64,000 nucleotides of DNA from Arthrobacter nitrophenolicus (GTDB lineage Bacteria > Actinomycetota > Actinomycetes > Actinomycetales > Micrococcaceae). The translations under genes and the position numbers were made by a program. Location: assembly GCF_000332815.1 (NCBI RefSeq), contig NZ_AOFD01000006.1, forward strand, positions 62,001-126,000, written 5' to 3'. The notes under the pieces were generated by a model. That model did not search any database. It saw nothing but the letters and a program-made list of their open reading frames with translations, and was not told where the DNA came from. The first letter of the stretch is position 1; the number at the start of each line of letters is the position of its first letter. Positions 9,205-17,625 of the stretch are shown in pieces.

Positions 9205-9877
9205 ATGTTGTTGAATGCCTCTTCGCGATAACGTCGCGGATCGATTCGCGGTACTGGATGATCGTGTCCGAGATGACCTTTTCCGCCAGGGCGGGGTCGC
9301 GGGAGTCAAGCGCGTCCACGATGTTCTGGTGCTCTGCTTCGAGTGAGTCCGGGTCCTCGTATTCGTGGTGCTCAATCGAAAGCACAAACATGAAGTACCG
9401 CAGTTCGGTCACCAGTTGCTGGTAGAACGTCCTCAACTTCTGGCTTCCGAGGATTCCCACGATGGCGCTGTGGACTGCAAGGTCCTTTTCGACAATTTTG
9501 AAAGGGTCTCCACTTTTCAGCACTGCCCGGAACTCCTCCATGGCGGCGTGCACCTCATCGAGGGACGTGCTCTCGGAGATGCTCCGCGCGGCCGTGGTTT
9601 CCAGATGGTAGCGGGCGTTGTAGACGTCCATGATTTCCGCGTCCGTGGGGTCCCAGACGATGGCTCCCTGGTTTGCCCGGTGGCGGATAAGGCCGCCTGC
9701 CTGGACGATACGGACCGCCTCGCGGACCGTATTCCTGGAGAGGCCGAGGTTCTCGGCGAGAAGGCTCTCCCGCAGGCGTTCACCGGGCTTGAGTCCACCG
9801 CTGAGGATCATGGCTGTGAGCCCGTCCGCAACCTGCTGCACGGTGGACGAGTGCACTATCTTGATCTGCTCAACCAT
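9203..9877 (-). CDS. GntR-family regulator, FadR subfamily
   Basis: This 224-residue protein has an N-terminal winged helix (residues 10-75, with LRESLLAENLGLSRNTVREAV as the recognition region) and an all-helical FCD effector domain (90-215). The FCD metal ligands are visible as Asp/His positions in NARYHLETTAA and AVHSAIV. FadR-type regulators usually bind operators of the form TTGTnnACAA and repress catabolic genes until an acid effector binds. Matching sites occur in four promoter regions around this gene. The start is uncertain: ATGs at 9877 and 9886 lack a clear ribosome binding site, and an ORF start at 9922 is less likely. A TCAACTGTA half-site at 9900-9908 may mean autoregulation. 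Confidence 0.85.
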   Translation of the reverse strand: MVEQIKIVHSSTVQQVADGLTAMILSGGLKPGERLRESLLAENLGLSRNTVREAVRIVQAGGLIRHRANQGAIVWDPTDAEIMDVYNARYHLETTAARSISESTSLDEVHAAMEEFRAVLKSGDPFKIVEKDLAVHSAIVGILGSQKLRTFYQQLVTELRYFMFVLSIEHHEYEDPDSLEAEHQNIVDALDSRDPALAEKVISDTIIQYRESIRDVIAKRHSTT

Positions 9878-9976
9878 GCGTCTCATCGTACAGGTGTGGT
9901 CAACTGTAGGGCAGTGGATCATCTCGGAGTAATTTCAGAGTCGTTGCCCGTCGAGGAGCCTGCTCCGAACACGCCA

Positions 9977-10018
9977 ACGGGTCCGGAGCCAAAGCCGTGG
10001 CTTCAACTCCGGACCCGT
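9977..10018 (-). terminator. Hairpin after the binding-protein gene
   Basis: A perfect 12-bp stem (9977-9988 with 10007-10018) encloses an 18-base loop that itself contains an AAGCC/GGCTT stem. It lies 27 bases past the stop of the minus-strand binding-protein gene. No T run is seen. Confidence 0.55.
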
Positions 10019-10044
10019 CCCGCTTGGGGCGGCTGCTAGCCCCC

Positions 10045-10968
10045 TTAGCGGATAGCGGCTTCAGAAATCGCGGATTCGCCCAATCCCCAGTACTCAAGGG
10101 ATTCCTTGTACTCCGGGCTCTCAAGGACCGACTGGATGGCTGCCTGCAGGGCCGGCGTCAAGGGTGATCCCTTCTTCAGCCCCATGGCAACGTTGGTATT
10201 CGTCCGGGTATCCATCCTGGGCTGCAGGATGGCGAAGTGGTCGGGCTGCTGGGCGTCGGCCCACGCCAGGCCGCTCGCGTCGTAGAAGACGCCGTCGATC
10301 CGTTTCGAGTCAAGCTGTGTCAGAGCTTCCTGGACGTTGGGCAGGGTGATGGCGTTGATGGCCGGCTGCCCCTTTTCCTCGCACGTCCACTTGGAAACGT
10401 TGGGCAGGTGCTTGAGCTGCTGCGTGGAGCCCTTGGTCACGCCGATGTTCCTGCCGCAAAGGGTGTCGTTGGTCAGGTTGAGGGGATTGCCTTTCGGTAC
10501 CGCCACGGCCGAGCCGCCCTTGAGGTAGTTGATCATGTCCATGACCTTCAGGCGCTCCTCCGTGGCGGACATGGTGGTGGCAGTGAAGTCGAAACGGCCG
10601 CCGTCGATGCCGGGGACGATCGTGTCGAACGCCGTGTTTTCGAACTTCAGCTTCAGCCCCAGCTTTTTTGCCACCAGGCGGGCCAGATCCGGATTCACTC
10701 CAATGGGTGTTGAGTTGTCTTCTGCTAGGAAGGTCATGGGCGGGGAACTCAGATCCATCGCGACCGTAAGTTCGCCCTTGGCCTTGTAGGACTCAGGCAG
10801 CAGGGCAACCGCCTCCGCATCCGGTTGGACATTTTCTGAGATGTCACGGGTGTTTTGCGTCTTGGGAATGTCTGTTGCCTCGGTGCCCGTGGCCGCGCCG
10901 CCACAAGCGCTCAGGGTTAGCAGGACTGCGAGCCCGGCGGCCACCGTCTGGATCTTGTTTTTGGCCAT
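10045..10968 (-). CDS. Extracellular solute-binding lipoprotein, family 3 (amino-acid type), orphan
   Basis: This 307-residue protein starts with a lipoprotein signal peptide; the lipobox is LSAC with Cys22. The remainder is a family 3 periplasmic binding protein (PPMTF, GVNPDLARLVAKKLG, FDFTATTMSATEERL motifs), which binds polar amino acids or related cations for ABC importers. No permease or ATPase gene is adjacent, so it must share a transporter encoded elsewhere. GAAGGGAAG precedes the ATG by nine bases. Its promoter contains TTGACA within a GntR-type operator at 11139-11162, tying it to the regulon of this block and suggesting that it captures the pathway substrate. Confidence 0.88.
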   Translation of the reverse strand: MAKNKIQTVAAGLAVLLTLSACGGAATGTEATDIPKTQNTRDISENVQPDAEAVALLPESYKAKGELTVAMDLSSPPMTFLAEDNSTPIGVNPDLARLVAKKLGLKLKFENTAFDTIVPGIDGGRFDFTATTMSATEERLKVMDMINYLKGGSAVAVPKGNPLNLTNDTLCGRNIGVTKGSTQQLKHLPNVSKWTCEEKGQPAINAITLPNVQEALTQLDSKRIDGVFYDASGLAWADAQQPDHFAILQPRMDTRTNTNVAMGLKKGSPLTPALQAAIQSVLESPEYKESLEYWGLGESAISEAAIR

Positions 10969-11138
10969 TATGTGCTTCCCTTCAATGGGTTCAGCGGCAA
11001 GTGCCGGCTGAAGGTGAAGTTTCTATCTATGCCTGCCGCTCGCAACATCGAGCGGCATCACGAGGGTGGCAATCCCTGCTTCGCGCGGGATGTGATTCAG
11101 CTCTCGTTCCAGTCACTAATAAAACTCCGCTTCACCAC

Positions 11139-11162
11139 AATTGTCAACAGTAGAACAGTTGA
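11139..11162. promoter_or_regulatory. Operator and -35 of the binding-protein gene
   Basis: Read on the minus strand, the site holds ACTGTTGACAATT preceded by another CTGTT half. The TTGACA (11147-11142) serves as -35, with TTTTAT 17 bases on as a possible -10. The core is nearly identical to the site at 8344-8357. Confidence 0.55.
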
Positions 11163-11196
11163 GCTTTGGGGGTCGAGGGCACGATTGTTTCTGCTG

Positions 11197-11825
11197 CTAG
11201 AAGCGAGTGGCACAAAGGGCGGCCACCTGGGCGGGCTGAAGGGGGCGGGTGGCGTGGCCATTCAGGAGAAAGAACAGGCGTGCCGTTTCCTCCACTTCCT
11301 CAACAGCGTTCACTGCCTGTGCCAGGGTCGGCGCGGAGACGATGGTCCGTGGTTTGCCAGCAGCAGGGCGCGGCTGGATGCTGCAGCTTCCTGGGCCGCC
11401 CCGGCCAACCCCTGGTCTCCGGGTGCGAAGTACGGCAGCCGGACCAGCCGTCCCACACTCATAACGAAGTAGGCCGTGAGGGGTGGCAGGACGTCATCGT
11501 CGTCCAGGCCGTCCAGACATGAAAGGGCGGTGGCGTAGGTCGAGTGCAGATGGACGGCGGCGTGGTCCTGCGGGCGCACCCGATACATGGCCAGGTGCAG
11601 GAAAGCCTCCTTGGACGGCCGTGCTCCGGACAGGTGCTCGCCGGCGTCGGAGACCAGTGCCAGGTCGTCTGTTCGAAGTTCCCCCAGGGAAGCGTTGGTG
11701 GGGGTGACCAGTATGCCGCCTTCCACGCGTGCACTGAGGTTTCCGGATGTGCCCCGGGTCAAGCCTCTTTGATGCAGGGACCTGGCCAGCCGGACGAGTT
11801 CGTTGCGGCTCTCCGAGTGGTTCAT
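11197..11825 (-). pseudogene. Class II aldolase/adducin-family protein (OtnC-like), single-base frameshift
   Basis: The first part is a class II aldolase with substrate-loop TSGNLSAR, metal ligands in HLHSTYA and the C-terminal LLLANHGP. At about 11344 the frame breaks: the current frame stops quickly, but shifting by one base restores a typical C-terminus (LAQAVNAVEEVEETARLFFLL) to a TAG at 11197. Total length is one base short of a multiple of three; GGACC|ATC probably lost one C. The intact 209-residue product would act on a sugar-acid phosphate; beside a four-carbon acid sugar kinase it is most like 3-oxo-tetronate 4-phosphate decarboxylase (OtnC). The start overlaps the kinase stop (ATGA). 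Sequencing error is as likely as real decay. Confidence 0.82.
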
Positions 11826-13104
11826 CGGTTGTGGTCCCATGCGTCGAGGAAGAGTTCCGGGGTTCCAAGGTTCCCCGATTTGAGCAGGATGGACAGCCCG
11901 GGGCTGGTCTCCGTTGCCAGCCAAGGCACGCCCGGGGAGACTTCCCTGCCCACGCGGGCGGTGGTGATGCCAAGTCTGCGCACAACGGCGCCGGACGTCT
12001 CCCCGCCGGCCACAATCAGCTGCCGGCAACCAGAGGCGACAAGTCCTTCCGCGATCGTGGACAGGCTGCTTTCGGTAATCTCGGCAGCCCGGGCCTTACC
12101 CAGCTGTTTCTGCGTCCGCGCTACCTCCTCCGGGGTGGCCGTGGAATGGATCAGGATGGGGCCGTCCGGAATGTTCTCCCGCGCGAATTGCAGCGCCTCG
12201 GCCACCACATTTTGCCCTGCTGCGATGATGGCGGGGTCCACGACGAAGCAGGGGCGCAGCCGCCGGAAGGTGTCGATCTGGACGTTGGTCATCTCAGAGC
12301 AGCTGCCGGCAATGACCGCTGCCGGTCCCGTTGGCCGGGAGGCAGGAGCCGGTTCCGGTTGGCCGCTGATCCCCCGGGCAGCAGCCAGGCCTCCGACGAG
12401 CCTGATCCACCCGTGACAAGCGGGTGGTCAAGTACGGCGGCGCCCAGTACGGCCAGGTGGCCGTCGTTGAGAGTATCGACGACGGCGTATCCCGCTTTCG
12501 CGCTCAGGTTCTGGAACCGTGATCGAACGGCTGCCACGCCCGCCTCTATGGAGCTGTAGCCGACGCTGCCCACGGGGGTTGCCGTCTGGGCCTGCAGCAG
12601 CCGGAGCACATTGGAATCTGTCATCGGCGTGAGCGGGTGGTGGCGCATGGATGATTCCTGCAGGAGATCCGTTCCCGCGAACAGCACACCGTTGTACACG
12701 GTCCGCCCCAGCGCGGGGGTCCCGGGGGCGACCACCGTGATCTGGCCGTCCGGGACGAACTCGCTTCGCAGGGCGTCCGCCACGGGGCCGATATTGCCCT
12801 CCGAGGTCGAGTCGAACGTCGAGCAGTATTTGAAGTAAAGCTGCCGGACGCCCCGTGATGAGAGGGCGTGTGCCGCGGCACGGGACTGATCCACAGCTTC
12901 CGCGGCGGGCAGGCTGCGGGTCTTCAGCGAGACGACGATGCAATCAACATCGTGCAGCTGCATGGCTGGATCGGGGACGCCGAAGGTCTGGACCACGCGC
13001 ATCCCGGCATTCACAAGGGTGCCGGCCACGTCGGAGGCGCCCGTGTAGTCGTCTGCGATAACTCCCAGCCAGGGGGCAAGGGCTTTCGTTGGGGTGTTGG
13101 GCAT
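11822..13104 (-). pseudogene. Four-carbon acid sugar kinase (OtnK/DUF1537 family), single-base frameshift
   Basis: The N-terminal sugar-binding domain is clear (GVIADDYTGASDVAGTL, near 14-30). At about 12398 the frame is lost after LVTGGSG, and a second frame resumes with VGGLAAARG and continues through an intact nucleotide-binding domain (GSCSEMTNVQ, HSTATPEE, AGGETSGAV). The joined protein is about 427 residues, normal for OtnK, and the whole length is one base short. OtnK kinases phosphorylate 3-oxo-tetronates made from threonate or erythronate. It sits between a racemase-family gene (28 bases upstream) and the aldolase (four-base overlap). Read as two proteins it would be nonfunctional; a missing C in GGCT|CGTC would restore it. 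Confidence 0.85.
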
Positions 13105-13132
13105 GGCTGGTTCCTTTCCGGGTGGGCGGTAG

Positions 13133-13810
13133 TCAGGAGTCTTTGCGGCGGAGAACAGTGCTGAGCTGGGTCATCCCTGAAGCCGGGGAAGTTAGGACGG
13201 CGGGTCCGCCGGGCTCGCCCTGGGTTTGTTCGATAACGCGGGCCATGGACGCCTGGGCAAGAACGACGACGTCGGACGCCCCGGCCAATTCTCCGAAAGC
13301 CTCGAGCACCAGCTTGTCGTGCAGTGCGCGGTCGCCTGCCCGGAGGGCGTCGAAAGCGCCCTCGGCTTTCCTTGCGCTGATGAGGGGCCGTTTGTCCTGC
13401 CGTTGGGCTGCTTCCTGGACGAGGCGGGTGGTTGGCCCGAGGGTCGCCGAAAGGGTTGCGAGCACGCCGATCCTGTGTCCGGACGCGACGGCGAGATCGG
13501 CCATCGGAGCGTCAATCCGGAGCACGGGGATCGAGACGAAGTCGCGGGCGGCTGTGGCCGCTTCGCCAATTGATGAGCAGCTCACCAGCAATGCCTGTGC
13601 GCCCGATTCCTCGGCGTAGCGCGCGTAGTCGACCAGCCGCCGTCGGACATGTCCGGGCGTTGTTCCCCTGCCAATGGTGTCCCGGAGCAGGGACTCGTCC
13701 ACGTAGTGCAGCACATTCAGTCCTGGTACTACGTCCGCGGCGAGGGGTTCCATTTCCGTCACCAGGCCGGGAACAGTGTGCAGCATGGCAAGCACCGGAG
13801 TGTGATTCAT
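13133..13810 (-). CDS. Asp/Glu/hydantoin racemase-family protein
   Basis: This 225-residue protein belongs to the aspartate/glutamate racemase superfamily: LAMLHTVPGL at the N-terminus, the first catalytic Cys in VSCSSIGEA, and an RIDAPMADLAV segment. The second Cys, normally in a VLAC(T/S) motif, is replaced: VVLAQASM. Two-base racemization is therefore doubtful; some relatives of this superfamily are isomerases or decarboxylases with one Cys. GGGAGA stands seven bases before the ATG at 13810; a longer frame from 13873 is rejected. It is first in the operon with the sugar acid kinase and aldolase, and the shared GntR-type operator lies 211 bases upstream. Confidence 0.8.
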   Translation of the reverse strand: MNHTPVLAMLHTVPGLVTEMEPLAADVVPGLNVLHYVDESLLRDTIGRGTTPGHVRRRLVDYARYAEESGAQALLVSCSSIGEAATAARDFVSIPVLRIDAPMADLAVASGHRIGVLATLSATLGPTTRLVQEAAQRQDKRPLISARKAEGAFDALRAGDRALHDKLVLEAFGELAGASDVVVLAQASMARVIEQTQGEPGGPAVLTSPASGMTQLSTVLRRKDS

Positions 13811-14112
13811 GTGGTTTCTCCCTTGTTGAACGCCGTTGCCCCGCTTTCGGGTTTCGCCTCTCAAGGGCAACAACCTGGACTGCGCTCGGCGTCAGACCAG
13901 CGTATGGGACAAGAAGTGTTGGACTATCGGTGTCACTGATAACTCATTTTTTCGACAAGGGAAAGAAGTGGGCCTGTTGCTGAACGCGATAGATAAGAAA
14001 TTTCCTCATAGCCCTATCGTCAATTGTTGACAATTGCTACTCTGGGCTGCGTGCCTTTCCAACGAGGGGGAGGTGCAGCGGTACTACGGGCACAGCCCAA
14101 GAAGGAGCAGCT
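13811..14112. other. Divergent intergenic region between racemase and cupin genes
   Basis: This 302-base region holds no convincing gene. It contains the clearest GntR-type operator at 14021-14036. The 13930-14010 stretch is noticeably AT-rich, as expected for back-to-back promoters. Confidence 0.6.
14021..14036. promoter_or_regulatory. GntR/FadR-type operator
   Basis: CAATTGTTGACAATTG is a 7+2+7 palindrome (CAATTGT-nn-ACAATTG), the textbook FadR-family layout around TTGTnnACAA. It lies between the divergent racemase operon and cupin gene and contains TTGACA on the plus strand. It shares TGTTGACAATT with sites at 8344 and 11139. Confidence 0.7.
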
Positions 14113-14477
14113 ATGGTCAAGGCGACCGTAATGAACGACGCAACAACAGCAGACCCGGGCGAGCACCAGCCAAGGAAACGTCAACTACGCCCGGCCAGAC
14201 CGAAGTGTCCTACCGGCTCTGGGCAAGGGAGGATCTCAGGACGGGCATCTGGGAGGTTACCCCGGGCGAATTTAAGAGCACCCGTCCCGGCTACGACGAG
14301 ATCTGCCAGATCCTCAGCGGAAGCGGAACCATCACCGAACCGGACGGCAGCAGCTTTGAGATCGGCCCCGGCACCCTTTTCGTGACTCCCGCCGGCTGGG
14401 AGGGGCACTGGACCATCCGCGAGACTGTCCGCAAGATGTGGGTTGTCAAGAACGTCCCCGCAGATGCGGAGCAGTAA
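14113..14477 (+). pseudogene. Cupin-domain protein (DUF861/EutQ-like), single-base frameshift
   Basis: AAGGAG stands six bases before the ATG at 14113, which opens a frame typical of small cupins (MVKATVMNDATTAD). Near 14171 one base is missing (CAGCC|AAGG, probably CAGCCCAAG); the next frame carries the cupin core: SYRLWAREDLRTGIWEV, then EICQILSGSGTITEP and WEGHWTIRE. The joined product is about 121 residues. Cupins of this group bind a metal or small ligand in sugar or nitrogen catabolism; the function here is unknown. An alternative frame starting at 14034 would overlap the operator and lacks a ribosome binding site, so the frameshift reading is preferred. Confidence 0.75.
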
Positions 14478-14491
14478 GCACTGAGGCTGGG

Positions 14492-14535
14492 GAAGGGGGG
14501 CCTGGAGCAGCGACAGCTGCCCCGGGCCCTCCTTC
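14492..14535. terminator. Hairpin between cupin and LysR genes
   Basis: An imperfect stem of about 20 bp with three mismatches pairs 14492-14511 with 14516-14535, followed by TTTGT. It lies between convergent genes. Confidence 0.6.
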
Positions 14536-14559
14536 TTTGTGCCCCATAGTGCCTGGTTG

Positions 14560-15462
14560 CTACGAACCGATCCTCGCCGTCAAGCCTTGCTGCAGATGCT
14601 CCAGCGCCGCGGTGATCCGTCGGGGTGTCCTGACCGTGGCGGGATAGAGGGCGAAAATATCGGCGCTCGGAGTCGGGATATCGGGGAGGACCTGCTGCAG
14701 GACTCCCTGCCGGATCAGCGGATCGACGTGCCAGGTAGACCGCATGACCAGCCCAAGGCCCCGGACGCACCAGTCGGTGACCACATCGCCGTCGTCGCTG
14801 ATCATGCTGCCCTTGACGTCAACGTACTCCTGCTCCTTTTCGCCGAACCGCCACAGGGAGTAGTCGGCGTTGTTTTCGCGCAGGACAATGCAGTTGTGCC
14901 GCTCCAGGTCCCTGATGGTGGTCAGCGGCGGGGCGCTTTCCAGGTAGCTGGGCGCTGCGCACACGATCCTTCGGTTCCGCGCCAGCAGTTTCGCCTTGAG
15001 CCTGGAGTCTGACAGTCCTCCCACCCGGATGGCGATGTCGAAGCTCGTGCCGGAGATGTTCAAGGGCAGTGGTGAAAGTTCCAGGTCCACCTGGATCAGC
15101 GGGTGCTGCCGGGCGAAGTCGGCCAGCAGCGGCGCGATGTGCGTGCGGCCGATGCCCGGGCTGGAGCGAACGGCGATGCGTCCCCTGAGCTCCACCTGCT
15201 GCACGGACAAGGCCTCTTCGAGATCGGATTTCTGCTGCAGGATGGCCAGGGCGCCTGCCGCATAAAGTTGCCCCTCCTCGGTGAGTGTGAGCCTGCGCGT
15301 GCTGCGCCGGACGAGCGGTACCCCCAGCCGTGACTCTAGGGCGGTCAGGCGTTTGCTGACCGCTGACACGGACTTTCCCCAGTTCCTGGCCGCTTCCGTC
15401 AGGCTCTGCGAGCGGGAAATTTGTTCGAAGAAATCCAAATCATCGATCGAGCTGAGATCCAT
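14560..15462 (-). CDS. LysR-family transcriptional regulator
   Basis: This 300-residue protein has an N-terminal winged helix-turn-helix (residues 3-62, SQSLTEAARNWGKSVSAVSKRL) and a LysR effector domain of the subgroup with SGTSFDIAIRVGGLSDSRL and DWCVRGLGLV, close to the DsdC/GcvA-like group. The start at 15462 is preceded by AAGGAAAG; an upstream start at 15489 is in frame but leaves no leader. It is divergent from the FAD oxidase gene, which is its likely target, as LysR genes usually flank what they regulate. A 12-bp palindrome (15486-15497) sits 23 bases upstream of its start. Confidence 0.88.
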   Translation of the reverse strand: MDLSSIDDLDFFEQISRSQSLTEAARNWGKSVSAVSKRLTALESRLGVPLVRRSTRRLTLTEEGQLYAAGALAILQQKSDLEEALSVQQVELRGRIAVRSSPGIGRTHIAPLLADFARQHPLIQVDLELSPLPLNISGTSFDIAIRVGGLSDSRLKAKLLARNRRIVCAAPSYLESAPPLTTIRDLERHNCIVLRENNADYSLWRFGEKEQEYVDVKGSMISDDGDVVTDWCVRGLGLVMRSTWHVDPLIRQGVLQQVLPDIPTPSADIFALYPATVRTPRRITAALEHLQQGLTARIGS

Positions 15463-15485
15463 GGCTGCTTCTTTCCTTCTTGGCA

Positions 15486-15497
15486 ACAATGCATTGT
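15486..15497. promoter_or_regulatory. Palindrome between divergent LysR and oxidase genes
   Basis: ACAATGCATTGT is a perfect 12-bp palindrome in the LysR-oxidase intergenic region. Its position fits a binding site for autoregulation, but LysR sites vary too much to assign it by eye. Confidence 0.4.
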
Positions 15498-15631
15498 CTC
15501 ATGGGTCCTTATTCAGTGGTTTCTTGTGTCGTACGCTGATTTGACGGAAAGCACGGCCCCGCGGAGAAGCCCTGCAGAGGCAGGCTCCGGAATCTGGAAA
15601 TGGCGTGCACCAAGGAAAGCAGGATGGAACC

Positions 15632-16813
15632 ATGGCACTCGAAACGGACGTCGTCGTCGTCGGTGTGGGCTCGGTGGGAAGTATGGCGAGCTGGCAGCTC
15701 GCCGCACGAGGTGTGCGGGTCATTGGAGTGGACCGGTTCTCGATACCGGGCCCCTTTTCCGCCTATGCCGGGGAGTCGCGGATTTTCCGCAAGGTGTACG
15801 CGGAGGGCGGGCATTACACGCCTCTGCTGCAGCGGTCGCAGGACCTCTGGCGCGAGCTGGAAAAGGTCAGCGGCACCGAGCTGCTCAAGACCACGGGCGC
15901 TGTCACGATCTACGACGAGCACAATCCGCGGCTGGGACCACTTCTCGCAGCCGGGAAGGACAACGGCCTGGACTTTGAGTTTCTTCGGGGCGAGGAAGCC
16001 AGGGTGAAGTATCCCGAGCATGTCATCAGGGACACGGATGTCACCATCCTTGACCCTGAGGGTGGCTATCTCTGGTCGGAGAAGGCCGTGACCGCCGCCT
16101 TGGCGGAGGCAACCCGCCTGGGTGCCCGGTTCCTGGGGAACCGCAAAGCGCAGAGCGTGGAGCAGCACGGGGACGGGTACATCGTCCGTACCGACCAGGA
16201 AGAAATCATTGCTTCCAAGGTGGTCATTGCGCAGGGCAACGGTGCGGGAGCGGTGTGCAAGGAACTGGGTGTCCATCTGTCCGTGCGGCCGCAGATCCTG
16301 ACCTGGTTCCCGGCGAAGGATCCGGCTGTGTTCTGCCGGAAGGATATGCCGGTCTTCCTGCGGAGGGCGGAGGAGGACGGCAGGCCGGACAGGGCGCAGT
16401 TCTATGGATTCCCGACAGCTGACGGCTGGACGGTGAAGGCCGTTGCGAGCGTATACCTCGATGAGGTGGAGTCCATGGAGAAGCCTCCCTCCTGGGACCC
16501 CCAGCACCTGGATACCATCCGGGCCTGGGTGCGGGAGTTCCTTCCCGGCCTGGTGCCGGAACCCTTGCGCGTGGCGGTGTGCGCCGACGGCCATTTGCCT
16601 GATGCCACCGCACTGTTCGGGGAAGTGCCGGGCATGGACGGGGTTGTCGTGGCGGCTGGCTTCTCCGGCCACGGTTTCAAGATGGCCTCCGGGCTGGGGG
16701 CTATTGCCGCAGAGCTCGTGCTGGACGGCACGACGGGGACCGACGTCAGCTTCATGAATCCCGCGAGGTTCCTCGGACCCGACGCACGGCTCACCTCACT
16801 GGCTTTGAGCTAA
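15632..16813 (+). CDS. FAD-dependent amine oxidase (monomeric sarcosine oxidase / N-methyltryptophan oxidase family)
   Basis: This 393-residue flavoprotein has an N-terminal dinucleotide fold (VVVVGVGSVGS, residues 6-17), an oxidase substrate domain, Cys317 in VAVCADGHLPD at the position where monomeric sarcosine oxidases bind FAD covalently, and SGHGFK near the C-terminus. The family oxidizes secondary or N-methyl amines with release of hydrogen peroxide. The start at 15632 has AGGA nine bases upstream; a longer frame from 15605 is less likely. It is followed 55 bases later by HAD copy 2 and preceded by a divergent LysR gene. The substrate is unknown; an N-alkyl amino acid fits this block. 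Confidence 0.87.
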   Translation: MALETDVVVVGVGSVGSMASWQLAARGVRVIGVDRFSIPGPFSAYAGESRIFRKVYAEGGHYTPLLQRSQDLWRELEKVSGTELLKTTGAVTIYDEHNPRLGPLLAAGKDNGLDFEFLRGEEARVKYPEHVIRDTDVTILDPEGGYLWSEKAVTAALAEATRLGARFLGNRKAQSVEQHGDGYIVRTDQEEIIASKVVIAQGNGAGAVCKELGVHLSVRPQILTWFPAKDPAVFCRKDMPVFLRRAEEDGRPDRAQFYGFPTADGWTVKAVASVYLDEVESMEKPPSWDPQHLDTIRAWVREFLPGLVPEPLRVAVCADGHLPDATALFGEVPGMDGVVVAAGFSGHGFKMASGLGAIAAELVLDGTTGTDVSFMNPARFLGPDARLTSLALS

Positions 16814-16868
16814 GAACTCCCTCATCTGCAGCACCAAAAACACAAGACAAATCAGGAACGGATCAATC

Positions 16869-17543
16869 ATGGCAAACACCAGCTTCCGGCCGAAGTACAT
16901 CTCCTACGATGTCTACGGCACGCTGATCAACTTCACGATATACCCCACCACCCAGCGACTGCTGGCCGGCCGCATCCCGGATGAGCAGTGGCTGGCCTTC
17001 AAGAAGGTTTTCCGCGCCTACCGGTTCGATGAGGTCAATGGCGACTACAAACCTTACGAGCAGATCCTTCAGGATGCCTTTGACCGCGCCTGCAAACGGT
17101 TCGGCATCGGCCCGACCCCCGGCGCGGGCGCAGAGCTCGCCGAGGCTGTCAGCAGTGCCGTCGCCCACGAGGACGTGCCGGCGGCGCTGAAGCTCCAGGG
17201 CGACAACTACAAGCTGGTGGCCCTGTCCAACGCGGACGACAGCTTCCTGGACATCAGCATTCCCAAGCTCGGCGCGGAGTGGCACGCCGTGTTCACCGCT
17301 GAGCAGGCGGGCGCCTACAAGCCGCGCCTCCAGGCGTTCGAGTACATGCTGGACCAGCTCAACGCGGCCCCGGAGGACTTCCTGCATGTCTCCTCGCACC
17401 CGCTGTACGACCACATCCCGATGTACAACATCGGCTTCCGGGACCTCGTCATGCTGGACCGGGCCGCCGAACCCTTCGCTGAGGGCTACAACATCACCTT
17501 GGTGAAGTCCCTGGACGAGCTGAACAAGCAGCTCGGTCTCTAA
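16869..17543 (+). CDS. Type II haloacid-dehalogenase-like HAD hydrolase (copy 2)
   Basis: This protein has 224 residues, the same length as copy 1 at 8472-9146, and identical catalytic motifs (Asp14 in SYDVYGTL, ALSNADD, YKPRLQAFEYML). The middle of the two genes includes an identical stretch of about 60 bases, so they are recent paralogues or have exchanged sequence. Most differences cluster at residues 17-27 and 190-215, which in HAD enzymes include cap and active-site loops, so the copies may differ in substrate. It follows the FAD oxidase by 55 bases and ends in a strong terminator, so the two are probably co-transcribed. Confidence 0.88.
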   Translation: MANTSFRPKYISYDVYGTLINFTIYPTTQRLLAGRIPDEQWLAFKKVFRAYRFDEVNGDYKPYEQILQDAFDRACKRFGIGPTPGAGAELAEAVSSAVAHEDVPAALKLQGDNYKLVALSNADDSFLDISIPKLGAEWHAVFTAEQAGAYKPRLQAFEYMLDQLNAAPEDFLHVSSHPLYDHIPMYNIGFRDLVMLDRAAEPFAEGYNITLVKSLDELNKQLGL

Positions 17544-17563
17544 AGCCGGCTTCGCGATAATCA

Positions 17564-17624
17564 ACGGCTGCTGAGGGACGGCGCACCTGTTACTGCAGGC
17601 GCCGTCACTCAGTAGCCGTTTTTT
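17564..17624 (+). terminator. Rho-independent terminator after HAD copy 2
   Basis: A 21-bp stem with two mismatches, loop of 14 bases, then TTTTTT at 17619-17624. The duplicated ABC fragment begins within two bases of the T run. Confidence 0.9.
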
Positions 17625-17625
17625 C

